From CAZNHL01 sp964572965 (lineage in GTDB: Bacteria > Bacteroidota > Bacteroidia > Cytophagales > UBA9547), in the NCBI GenBank assembly GCA_964572965.1, contig CAZNHL010000060.1, positions 1 through 28,462 of the forward strand: a stretch of DNA of 28,462 nt, read 5' to 3'. Below are positions 1 to 7,665 of this stretch, one piece after another. Below the pieces are notes generated by a model. It was not told the DNA's origin. It saw only the letters and a program-made list of their open reading frames with translations, and did no database searches. The position numbers and the translations under genes were made by a program. Position 1 is the first letter of the stretch. Every line of letters starts with the position of its first letter.

Positions 1-72
1 GTCTACAACGTGTCGCCTGGTCAACATCCCGCTGAGTGTTTGGCTCAAAAGATGAAATCAGGCATTTTTTAA
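1..72 (+). CDS. Possible 3' end of an upstream gene (partial, unknown)
   Basis: Frame 1 is open from the window edge to a TAA at 70-72 and would encode 23 C-terminal residues ending in KMKSGIF. The other two forward frames close earlier. The stretch is too short to assign to a family, and an open frame of this length can arise by chance. The A/T-rich sequence that follows (73-147) has no strong terminator; a run of nine T at 111-119 sits inside a weak AGAGC/GCTCT inverted repeat (105-109 and 121-125). Confidence 0.35.
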   Translation, partial: VYNVSPGQHPAECLAQKMKSGIF

Positions 73-160
73 CACAAAGGAGTTAAAACAGACAACGTTA
101 GATTAGAGCCTTTTTTTTTAGCTCTCTTATAGAATCTTTTGATAAATACTCATTACTCTT

Positions 161-203
161 AGCACTTTAATGAGTTTTAATTTCATTTTAATCTCATTCT
201 AAT
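161..203. promoter_or_regulatory. Helically phased TAAT array upstream of the efflux operon
   Basis: TAAT occurs at 168, 178, 189 and 200, a spacing of 10, 11 and 11 bp. The last two units, TTCATTTTAAT (182-192) and CTCATTCTAAT (193-203), match at 9 of 11 positions. Direct repeats at one helical turn are typical of operators for OmpR/PhoB-family regulators. Two small inverted repeats overlap the array: ACTCATTA/TAATGAGT (148-155 and 168-175) and AATCTCA/TGAGATT (190-196 and 205-211). The second is followed by a T-rich stretch, so it could instead terminate transcription from the left. The link to efflux control is inferred from position only. From 212 to 424 I see no exact TAnnTTTG box. Confidence 0.4.
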
Positions 204-436
204 GTGAGATTCTTTTATTTGAGAAACATTAACCTAATATCCCCAGAAATGACACTTCCAATCATTCATCACATCCGGTATAGTGGTATAAAAGTTAGTC
301 ATAATAACTTTTTGAAAAGCAAAGAGTCTCATTACGTCATATTTAGACAATCAGATTGAGTCAAACTATTTAAAATTACCAGATACTCATATAAAGACCG
401 CAAAACCTTATTTCATCAATTTTAATGACAATTATT

Positions 437-1516
437 ATGAAAAACTTTCTGACACTCATAAGCCTGGTTACACTGTTATGTAATACCAGCTGCGAGAAAA
501 AAGAGAAAAAGGAAGAGCATACCAAACTACTGGTTACAAGTCCTTTAGTAAGGGACACAATGACTACCAAAGAATATGTATCTCAGATCCGTTCTATCCA
601 GCACATTGAGTTGAGAGCTTTAGAGAAAGGCTATTTACAGAAGTATTATATTGATGAAGGTAAAGCTGTAAAAAAAGGTGAGCTCATGTTCCAGATCCTT
701 CCTCTTTTATACAAAGCAGAACAGCAAAAAGCACAGGCAGAAGTTAGTTTTGCAGAAATTGAATACCTGAATACCAAAGCACTTTGCGATAGCAATGTTG
801 TATCGAAAAATGAGCTTGCTATGGCAAAAGCCAAACTTGATAAAGCAAAAGCTGAATTATCACTAGCTCAGGTTCACTTAGGCTTCACAGAAATCAGAGC
901 CCCTTTCGACGGTATCATGGATAGACTAAATGTAAGAGAAGGAAGTTTGCTGGATGAAGGAGACTTGCTTTCTACAATATCAGATATCAGACAAATGTGG
1001 GTTTATTTTAATGTTCCGGAAGCAGAATACCTGGATTATAAAATCAACCTTAATAAAGGTCACCAAATGCAAGTACAATTGCAGATGGCGAATAACGAAA
1101 TATTTCCATACCCGGGTCTCATCGAAACAATTGAGGCGGACTTTAATAATGAAACCGGTAACATCGCTTTCAGAGCAACTTTCCCAAATCCGGATAAACT
1201 GTTAAGACATGGCGAAACCGGAAATGTAATAGTTAATGTACCTCTCAAAAATGCATTGATTATCCCTCAAAAAGCTACTTTCGAAGTACTGGACAAAAAG
1301 TACGTTTACGTTGTCGACAAAGATAGTCTCATAAAATCAAGGGAAATTTCTATTGCTGCCGAAATGCCGGATCTGTATGTTATCAAAAAAGGGTTAGCAC
1401 CGGAAGACAAAATCCTTTTGGAAGGTCTGCGCCTTGTAAAAGAAAATGATAAGATTCACTATGACTATGAAAAGCCTGAAGAGGTAATTCAGCACTTACA
1501 CATACATGCAGAATAA
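437..1516 (+). CDS. RND efflux periplasmic adaptor (membrane fusion) lipoprotein
   Basis: This is the adaptor of a tripartite RND pump, bridging the inner-membrane permease and the outer-membrane channel. A short hydrophobic leader ends in a lipobox (LCNTSC, Cys about residue 19), followed by a Lys/Glu-rich linker, so a lipid-anchored periplasmic protein is expected. The order of parts fits the AcrA/MexA family: a first lipoyl half (IELRALEKGYLQKYYIDEG), an alpha-hairpin rich in Ala, Lys and Glu, a second lipoyl half (FTEIRAPFDGIMDRLNVREG), then beta-barrel and membrane-proximal domains. About 360 residues is normal. An in-frame ATG at 425 would add four residues; 437 is preferred because it gives a standard MKNFLT leader. 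No clear ribosome binding site is visible, which is usual in this phylum. It is the first gene of a three-gene operon; the permease follows after 29 nt. Substrate is unknown. Confidence 0.93.
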   Translation: MKNFLTLISLVTLLCNTSCEKKEKKEEHTKLLVTSPLVRDTMTTKEYVSQIRSIQHIELRALEKGYLQKYYIDEGKAVKKGELMFQILPLLYKAEQQKAQAEVSFAEIEYLNTKALCDSNVVSKNELAMAKAKLDKAKAELSLAQVHLGFTEIRAPFDGIMDRLNVREGSLLDEGDLLSTISDIRQMWVYFNVPEAEYLDYKINLNKGHQMQVQLQMANNEIFPYPGLIETIEADFNNETGNIAFRATFPNPDKLLRHGETGNVIVNVPLKNALIIPQKATFEVLDKKYVYVVDKDSLIKSREISIAAEMPDLYVIKKGLAPEDKILLEGLRLVKENDKIHYDYEKPEEVIQHLHIHAE

Positions 1517-1545
1517 ATTTCCTTCCTGTATTAAATAACGATACA

Positions 1546-4500
1546 ATGTTTCAACAATTTATACGCAGACCAGCACTGGCGATTGTAATCTCGCTGGTAA
1601 TCATTTTCATGGGCTTGCTGGCCATAAAAACACTGCCAAAATCTCAATTCCCTGACATTGCACCGCCACAAATCATGGTGTATGCATCATATCCGGGAGC
1701 CAGTTCAACAGTATTGACCAATTCTGTTCTGATTCCTCTGGAACAGGCGATCAACGGTGTACCGGGCATGAAATATATGTTCTCTACCGCAGCCAGCTCC
1801 GGAGAAGCCAACATACAGCTTGTATTTCAACTCGGAACAGACCCGAACCAGGCTCTGGTAAACGTGCAAAACCGTATTGAACAGATGAAAATGAGATTAC
1901 CTGCACTGGTACAGCTTGAAGGTATCATAGTGCAGCGTAACCAGCCGAACATGTTGATGTATGTAAACCTGTATGGTAAAGACCCGGCTAAAACTGACAT
2001 GAAATACATCTTCAACTATGCTTATATTAATATGCTTCCTGAGTTACAGCGTATTAATGGTGTAGGTTTCGCTAAAATCCTTGGTAGCCGCCAATACTCA
2101 ATGCGTGTATGGCTGAACCCTGACAGAATGCGGGCATACAACGTCTCGTCAGAAGAAGTGATGAAAGCCATGAGTGAACAGAGTATCATTGGTTCTCCCG
2201 GCAGATTAGGACGTGCAGACAGTAAACGTTCAGAAGCAATCGAATATGTATTGACTTATAAAGGCAGGTACAATGAGGACCAGGAATATAAAGATATTAT
2301 TATCAGGGCAAACTCTAAAGGTGAGGTTTTACGACTGAAAGATGTAGCTGACGTTGAACTTGGAAGTGAGTATTATGATATTTATTCCAATAAAGACGAA
2401 TTCCCTTCTGCAGCTATTGTATTGAACCAGAGCGCAGGTTCTAATGCTACAGAAGTAATTGAAGAAGTAAAAGCGAAACTGGAAGAGTTAAAGAGAGACT
2501 TTCCTCCTGGTGTTGAATATGAAATCAGTTATGACGTTTCAAGCTTCCTGGATGCTTCTATTGAAGAGGTAATCCATACACTTAGAGATGCCTTTATATT
2601 GGTTTCCCTTGTAGTATTCATTTTCCTTGGCGACTGGCGTTCTACACTTATCCCAACACTGGCGGTACCGGTATCCCTGATTGGTGCATTTTTTGTAATG
2701 CAGGCATTTGGCCTCAACATCAACCTCATTACCCTGTTTGCCCTCGTATTGGCTATTGGCATTGTGGTTGATGATGCGATTGTAGTCGTAGAAGCCGTAC
2801 ATGCCAAAATGGAAGAAAAACACCTCTCTCCTTTCAATGCAGTAAAAGAAGTGCTTGGAGAAATAAGCGGAGCCATTATTGCCATTACTTTATTAATGAC
2901 AGCAGTATTTGTTCCGGTAGCATTCATGACTGGCCCGGTGGGTATTTTCTACAGACAGTTTGCAATCACAATGGCTTCCTCTATTGTTATATCCGGTATT
3001 GTGGCCCTTACACTTACTCCTGTATTGTGTGCTATGATATTGAAAAACACACATGGGCAACCGAGAAAGAAGACTGTTCTGAACAGGTTTATTGACAGCT
3101 TTAACAAAGGCTTCGATAAGTTAACCGGAAAATACGCAGGCCTTTTAAGATTAATAGCACACAGAAAAACTGTCACTTGGGGGCTACTGATTATATTCTC
3201 AGTATGTACATTGGGGATCACTAAATACCTGCCTTCCGGTTTCGTACCTTCAGAAGATCAGGGTATGATCTATGCCGTTTTGCAAACACCTCCGGGATCG
3301 ACGCTTGAAAGAACCTATGCTGTCAGCCGTCAGTTGCAGGACAAAGCGAAGAAAATTGAAGGTATAAAATCAATTTCTGCTCTAGCCGGTTTCGAAATCT
3401 TAACACAAGGTCGAGGATCTAACTCAGGAACATTGCTGATTAACTTAGAACCATGGCATGACCGTGAGAATACTGTAAAAGATGTAATTGAAGAACTTGA
3501 AAAAACTGTTAAAGATATTCCCGGTGCTGAAATAGAATTCTTCGACCCGCCTGCAGTTCCCGGATATGGGGCTGCCGGAGGTATAGGATTACAGCTCTTG
3601 GATAAAACTCCGACAATCGATTATCAAAAACTGGGAGCGGTTACAGATGATTTCATGAAAAAGCTTGAAAAAAGACCGGAACTAATGTCTCTGTTTACTT
3701 TCTACAGAACAGATTATCCGCAATATGAGCTGGAAATCGATAATGAATTAGCGATGCAGAAAGGCGTAAGTATCGGCAAAGCCATGGACAATCTTTCCAT
3801 CCTGATAGGTAGCACCTATGACTTAGGCTTTATTAAATTCGGACGTTTCTTTAAAGTATTCGTTCAGGCCGACCCTGCATTCAGAAGATTACCTACTGAC
3901 ATTTTGAAACTTTATGTAAAAAATGATTCCGGAGAACAAGTGCCGTACTCATCTTTTATGAAGATCAAAAAAACACAGGGGATTTATGAAATTAACAGGT
4001 ACAACATGTACACTACTTCTTCTATCAGATGTTCTCCCGCTAAAGGGTATAGTAGTGGCGAAGCAATTGAAGCAATCAAAGAGGTGGCTCAGACTTTACC
4101 AAAAGGATATGACATTGACTGGTCTGGTTTGCAAAAAGACGAAGTAGGTCGCGGTAACGAAGCGATTTATATTTTCCTTATCGTTTTAGTGTTTGTGTAC
4201 TTTGTGCTTTCAGCTCAGTACGAAAGCTTTATTCTACCCTTTGCAGTAGTACTTTCACTACCGGCAGGTATTTTCGGAGCCTTTATGTTTATCAAAATGA
4301 TGGGACTGGCAAACGATATTTATGCCCAGGTTGCACTGGTCATGCTGGTCGGGCTGCTCGGTAAAAATGCCGTATTGATTGTAGAATATGCTGTTATGAA
4401 ACACCATCAGGGAGCTACAGTACTTGAAGCTGCCATTGAAGGAGCCAAAGTGCGTTTCCGCCCGATTTTGATGACATCTTTTGCCTTTATTGCAGGTTTG

Positions 4501-4710
4501 ATTCCCTTGATTATTGCCACAGGTCCGGGCGCTATCGGTAACCGTACCATCGGTTCTGCGGCTCTTGGCGGCATGTTATTCGGAACAATTTTCGGGGTAA
4601 TCATCGTCCCGGGACTGTACTACATATTCGGCTCACTTGCCGAAGGCCGTCAAATGATTAAAGATGAAGATTTTGATCCACTAAGCGAAGACACTCATCA
4701 CCATGCTTAA
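1546..4710 (+). CDS. RND multidrug-type efflux permease (HAE1 family)
   Basis: This is the proton-driven inner-membrane transporter of the pump. At 1054 residues it has the full length of AcrB/MexB-type proteins. It begins with the typical MFQQFIRRPALAIV segment and first membrane helix, followed by a porter domain (SYPGAS, IQLVFQLGTDPNQA). A central bundle carries the paired acidic residues in GIVVDDAIVVVE (TM4), and a second porter half follows. The proton-relay Lys is in GLLGKNAVLIVEYA (TM10), so the catalytic residues are intact. The C terminus is short and His-rich (DTHHHA). The final codons overlap the channel gene by 8 nt, indicating translational coupling. The family usually exports drugs, detergents or metabolites; the sequence does not show which substrate is moved here. 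Confidence 0.96.
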   Translation: MFQQFIRRPALAIVISLVIIFMGLLAIKTLPKSQFPDIAPPQIMVYASYPGASSTVLTNSVLIPLEQAINGVPGMKYMFSTAASSGEANIQLVFQLGTDPNQALVNVQNRIEQMKMRLPALVQLEGIIVQRNQPNMLMYVNLYGKDPAKTDMKYIFNYAYINMLPELQRINGVGFAKILGSRQYSMRVWLNPDRMRAYNVSSEEVMKAMSEQSIIGSPGRLGRADSKRSEAIEYVLTYKGRYNEDQEYKDIIIRANSKGEVLRLKDVADVELGSEYYDIYSNKDEFPSAAIVLNQSAGSNATEVIEEVKAKLEELKRDFPPGVEYEISYDVSSFLDASIEEVIHTLRDAFILVSLVVFIFLGDWRSTLIPTLAVPVSLIGAFFVMQAFGLNINLITLFALVLAIGIVVDDAIVVVEAVHAKMEEKHLSPFNAVKEVLGEISGAIIAITLLMTAVFVPVAFMTGPVGIFYRQFAITMASSIVISGIVALTLTPVLCAMILKNTHGQPRKKTVLNRFIDSFNKGFDKLTGKYAGLLRLIAHRKTVTWGLLIIFSVCTLGITKYLPSGFVPSEDQGMIYAVLQTPPGSTLERTYAVSRQLQDKAKKIEGIKSISALAGFEILTQGRGSNSGTLLINLEPWHDRENTVKDVIEELEKTVKDIPGAEIEFFDPPAVPGYGAAGGIGLQLLDKTPTIDYQKLGAVTDDFMKKLEKRPELMSLFTFYRTDYPQYELEIDNELAMQKGVSIGKAMDNLSILIGSTYDLGFIKFGRFFKVFVQADPAFRRLPTDILKLYVKNDSGEQVPYSSFMKIKKTQGIYEINRYNMYTTSSIRCSPAKGYSSGEAIEAIKEVAQTLPKGYDIDWSGLQKDEVGRGNEAIYIFLIVLVFVYFVLSAQYESFILPFAVVLSLPAGIFGAFMFIKMMGLANDIYAQVALVMLVGLLGKNAVLIVEYAVMKHHQGATVLEAAIEGAKVRFRPILMTSFAFIAGLIPLIIATGPGAIGNRTIGSAALGGMLFGTIFGVIIVPGLYYIFGSLAEGRQMIKDEDFDPLSEDTHHHA

Positions 4711-6169
4711 AAATAGCTTATACCAATATTTAGGAATCGCCTGTATTTCTTTGAGTCTCGGCGCGTGTACTCCTGCCCTCACAAAAAAAACAGTAAATAA
4801 ATCAGTGCCTGCAAACTTCAGTAGTTTGCAGGACACTGCTCAGGCTGCAAATGCGGACAATACTAAAGACACTACAAATTCGGCCCAGATCGACTGGAAG
4901 AAATACTTTACAGACCCAAACCTACATGCCCTTATTGATACTGCCCTTAAAGGCAATCAGGAGCTGAACATTATTTTAGAAGAAATCAATATTTCTAAAA
5001 ACGAGATAAGAGCCCGTAAAGGAATGTATCTGCCATTTATTGGTTTAGTTGGCGGTGCGGGTGTTGAAAGAGCCGGACAATATACCCGTAATGGTGCCGT
5101 AGATGAAAACGTAGAAATTGAGCCAGGAAAAAAGATACCGAATAACCTGCCGGATTATATGATAGGGGCAAATCTTTCCTGGGAAATAGATATCTGGAAA
5201 AAACTACGTAACTCTAAAAAAGCGGCGGTATTCAAATACCTGTCTACAATTGAAGGAAAAAACTTTATGGTTACCAATCTGGTTGCTGAAATCGCCGGCA
5301 CTTATTATGAATTGATGGCGCTTGATAACCAATTAAGTATACTGCAACAAAACATTGAGATCCAGAACAATGCATTGAAAACAGTAAAGATGCAAAAGCA
5401 GGCTGCCCAGGTTACAGAATTAGCAGTAAGAAGGTTTGAAGCTCTTGTATACCATACACAGAGTGAGCAATTCGGTATCAGGCAAAAAATAGTTGAAACC
5501 CAAAACAGGCTCAACTTCCTTATCGGTAGCTATCCGAAGACTATCAAAAGAGATTCCCAGGCCTTTCTGAATATCCTGCCTGATACACTATATGCAGGTG
5601 TACCTTCACAATTATTGCAAAACCGCCGGGATATTAAAGAAGCTGAACTTGCACTGGAGGCATCAAAACTTGATGTTAAAGTAGCTAAAGCAAACTTCTA
5701 CCCTACATTTATGATCACTGCAGGCGGAGGTTATCAGGCATTTAATGCTCAGCTTTTATTCAATAGTCCCGAGTCAATGGTATTTTCTTTGGCTGGTGTA
5801 TTAACAGCGCCATTGATTAATCGAAATGCGATTAAAGCTGTTTATTTAAGTGCCAATGCAAAGCAAATCCAGGCTGCTTACAATTACGAGCGTACTATCC
5901 TGAACGCTTACATTGAAGTAACTAATCAATTGTCAAAGATTGACAACCTGAAAAAAAGCTACGATTTGCAAGCTCAGCAAGTACAGGCCTTAAATGAGTC
6001 TGTGGCTATTTCAAGTGGACTATTTCTGTCGGCAAGAGCCAATTACATGGAGATACTTTTGACTCAGCGCGATGCCCTTGAATCAAGAATGGAGCTTATT
6101 GAAACTAAAAAACAGCAACTGAATGCTACAGTTAACTTTTACCGCGCTTTAGGGGGCGGCTGGAAATAA
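4703..6169 (+). CDS. RND efflux outer-membrane channel lipoprotein (NodT/OprM family)
   Basis: This is the TolC-like exit duct of the pump. The signal peptide ends in a lipobox (SLGAC, Cys about residue 22), so the N terminus should be acylated. The mature part has the two repeated outer-membrane-efflux halves: long helices such as NQELNIILEEINISKNEIRA and beta-strand segments such as IGANLSWEIDIWKK, then a second copy beginning near SQLLQNRRDIKEAELALEA. The LLQNRRDI motif is characteristic of the NodT subfamily. At 488 residues it is complete. The start overlaps the permease stop by 8 nt and a strong terminator follows, so it closes the operon. Having adaptor, permease and channel in one operon implies a self-contained pump. 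Confidence 0.95.
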   Translation: MLKNSLYQYLGIACISLSLGACTPALTKKTVNKSVPANFSSLQDTAQAANADNTKDTTNSAQIDWKKYFTDPNLHALIDTALKGNQELNIILEEINISKNEIRARKGMYLPFIGLVGGAGVERAGQYTRNGAVDENVEIEPGKKIPNNLPDYMIGANLSWEIDIWKKLRNSKKAAVFKYLSTIEGKNFMVTNLVAEIAGTYYELMALDNQLSILQQNIEIQNNALKTVKMQKQAAQVTELAVRRFEALVYHTQSEQFGIRQKIVETQNRLNFLIGSYPKTIKRDSQAFLNILPDTLYAGVPSQLLQNRRDIKEAELALEASKLDVKVAKANFYPTFMITAGGGYQAFNAQLLFNSPESMVFSLAGVLTAPLINRNAIKAVYLSANAKQIQAAYNYERTILNAYIEVTNQLSKIDNLKKSYDLQAQQVQALNESVAISSGLFLSARANYMEILLTQRDALESRMELIETKKQQLNATVNFYRALGGGWK

Positions 6170-6191
6170 CTGTATGCTATTTAGAGTACAA

Positions 6192-6230
6192 TTAAAAGCA
6201 GCCTCAATTTATAAATGAGGCTGCTTTTAA
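6192..6230 (+). terminator. Rho-independent terminator of the efflux operon
   Basis: A perfect 15-bp stem, TTAAAAGCAGCCTCA (6192-6206) with TGAGGCTGCTTTTAA (6216-6230), encloses a 9-nt loop. It starts 23 nt after the channel stop. The A-rich left arm and T-rich right arm would let it work in both directions. Confidence 0.88.
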
Positions 6231-6283
6231 TATGTTTTGAACTTTTCTGATTTCACGCATCTACCTTAAAAAATTAATAAATT

Positions 6284-6952
6284 ATGAGAAATACAATACG
6301 CCCGACTTATCCAATAGAATTTAGTATCGGTGTTTTATTATTAATATTCGTTATTTCCGGTTTCTTATCACATCAGATCTTTGACACGCCTTTTCATGAA
6401 TTAAACCAAACTACCAGTGTGTATTTCGGTATGTTTCTGGTAGCACTCGCCGTAATCATTATGGTACTTATTATATGGGAAGAAATTCTTTTCCCTATAA
6501 GAGTAAAAGAAGTAAATGGAGAGATGGTATTCAGAAATCACCGCAAAAAACTATTAGTACAATTAATAATCTACTGTACCATACCAGCCATTTTTACTTT
6601 TATTTATTTAAACTACGAAATCAACCTTGTCAGATTTATCGTATGGGCATCGGTATGTACAATTTCTCCTGTTATAGAAAAAATAGTTTCAGGTATCAAT
6701 AATTACAATGATTTCTTATTATTATCAGAAACAATTATTCAATATAAGAACAATGAAAAAGAAGGTTCTTTTGAACTGAAGAATATAGAAAAAATAGAAA
6801 TCATCACTGACGACAGAAACATTATAGAGAAGATTCTATTGGTATTAAAAAACAATAATCAGGTGATTATTGACCTTGACGAAATGGAGCTGGATGCTTT
6901 CTTTGGCTATATCCATAAATTCATTACAACTCATTACCAGCACCTTCTTTAG
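6284..6952 (+). CDS. Membrane protein of unknown function
   Basis: I do not recognise this 222-residue protein. Four hydrophobic segments are visible in the first 140 residues, roughly 15-33, 45-66, 90-108 and 112-130. They are followed by a soluble tail of about 85 residues with alternating hydrophobic and charged positions (ELKNIEKIEIITDD; NNNQVIIDLDEMELDAFFGY). The tail looks like a small beta-rich regulatory domain, similar in style to bacterial PH-like domains, but that is only an impression. It is a single gene between two strong hairpins, so it is probably transcribed alone. Start ATG 6284 has no clear ribosome binding site, only A/T-rich sequence. Base composition resembles the neighbours. 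Confidence 0.8.
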   Translation: MRNTIRPTYPIEFSIGVLLLIFVISGFLSHQIFDTPFHELNQTTSVYFGMFLVALAVIIMVLIIWEEILFPIRVKEVNGEMVFRNHRKKLLVQLIIYCTIPAIFTFIYLNYEINLVRFIVWASVCTISPVIEKIVSGINNYNDFLLLSETIIQYKNNEKEGSFELKNIEKIEIITDDRNIIEKILLVLKNNNQVIIDLDEMELDAFFGYIHKFITTHYQHLL

Positions 6953-6971
6953 TAAAGTTCTTCCCTGGATC

Positions 6972-7020
6972 ATAAAGTGCGGCAAATGCAATAGTATTTT
7001 ATTGCATTTGCCGCACTTTA
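6972..7020. terminator. Long perfect hairpin downstream of the membrane protein gene
   Basis: Arms 6973-6993 and 7000-7020 (cores AAAGTGCGGCAAATGCAAT and ATTGCATTTGCCGCACTTT) form an uninterrupted stem of 21 bp with a 6-nt loop. It lies 20 nt after the stop of the membrane protein gene. It probably terminates transcription, but there is no T-run after the right arm and the stem is longer than needed, so a role in RNA stability or a structured small RNA is also possible. Confidence 0.65.
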
Positions 7021-7039
7021 GTTAAACTACTGAGTATTA

Positions 7040-7376
7040 CCGGGGCTACATAATGCTAATTAGATTGTCCCAGTTTAATATTAAGAAGACATAAAGATGA
7101 TTACAATATAGTGTGCTCCTCAGATTTTCTTTAGACAATCACTATGTGTACCTAATAGCAGGCTTAATATTTTAAAACACATAGAAGAATAGTTTTTTTT
7201 ACAAAAACCGACACAAAACGCTTAGACAGAAAGATAACATAGAAAATTAATTTTAAACATAGAGGCTATTTAAATCTGGCATTTACACCCTATATATCTA
7301 TGTGTTAAATTAAAAATGAACTGGATACTTCTTAATATCTATCCGGGACAAACTAATGATAATTAAGCTGTTCCAG
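7040..7376. repeat. Repeat-rich intergenic element (ACATAG cluster inside a 34-nt direct repeat)
   Basis: The octamer CTATGTGT lies at 7142-7149 and 7298-7305, with its reverse complement ACACATAG at 7177-7184. The shorter ACATAG lies at 7237-7242 and 7257-7262. The cluster is bracketed by an imperfect direct repeat, 7040-7073 and 7343-7376, which begins CCGGG and ends TGTCCCAG or TGTTCCAG; by hand count 25 of 34 positions agree without gaps. No convincing coding frame crosses the region. It may be a small non-autonomous repeat or the remains of one. Motifs of this ACATAG type are, to my recollection, common in intergenic DNA of this phylum, but I cannot search for copies here. Confidence 0.4.
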
Positions 7377-7442
7377 AACAACTTTGACAATACTTTATCC
7401 CACTTCCAACTTCTCTCTGTTATATTTATTTCCATCCAAAGC

Positions 7443-7472
7443 TTTGAATCCGGAATATTATGCTTACATTTG
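7443..7472 (+). promoter_or_regulatory. Bacteroidota-type promoter for the RNA helicase gene
   Basis: TTTG at 7443-7446 and TACATTTG at 7465-7472 match the -33 (TTTG) and -7 (TAnnTTTG) elements of the Bacteroidota primary sigma factor, separated by 18 bp. Transcription would start near 7479, giving an untranslated leader of about 185 nt before the helicase ATG at 7666. Confidence 0.55.
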
Positions 7473-7479
7473 TGCATCG

Positions 7480-7665
7480 ACTTCCCATCCAAGGCTCTCA
7501 AAGTCCTTATCTGAGCCCCGTAAGTGAAGTCATGCAAGACTGACGTCTTACGGTGAAAATTTAAAAATCACAAATCGTATTAGCACAATGCCCATGTCTG
7601 GATAGTGACTTACATGGATGACTAATTCCCGTTGGGTATTTCGTGTTAATGAAAATTACAAATAC
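7480..7665 (+). promoter_or_regulatory. Structured 5' leader of the RNA helicase mRNA
   Basis: Three hairpins can be drawn in this predicted leader. The first pairs CCGTAAG (7518-7524) with CTTACGG (7547-7553), with an inner AGTC/GACT stem. The second pairs CCATGT (7592-7597) with ACATGG (7612-7617). The third pairs GTATT (7636-7640) with AATAC (7661-7665) and contains TAAT/ATTA closed by a GAAA tetraloop (7651-7654). The third ends at the base before the start codon, where it could control ribosome access. Long leaders are known for cold-induced csdA-type helicases; that this leader responds to temperature or to the helicase itself is inference. Confidence 0.4.

Noticed and set aside
2529..2927. 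Minus-strand open frames inside the RND permease gene
   Set aside because: They lie fully within a well-conserved coding region and have shadow-type composition (many Thr, Met, Ser, Ile).
7310..7537. Minus-strand 75-codon frame in the repeat-rich intergenic region
   Set aside because: It covers one copy of the 34-nt repeat, the candidate promoter and part of the leader hairpin, shows no family signature, and the corresponding frame in the other repeat copy has a stop.
7618..7665. Upstream ATG for the RNA helicase (16 extra residues)
   Set aside because: The extra residues do not resemble helicase N termini, and the family starts at MKFNEL-type sequences; this stretch fits better as leader RNA.
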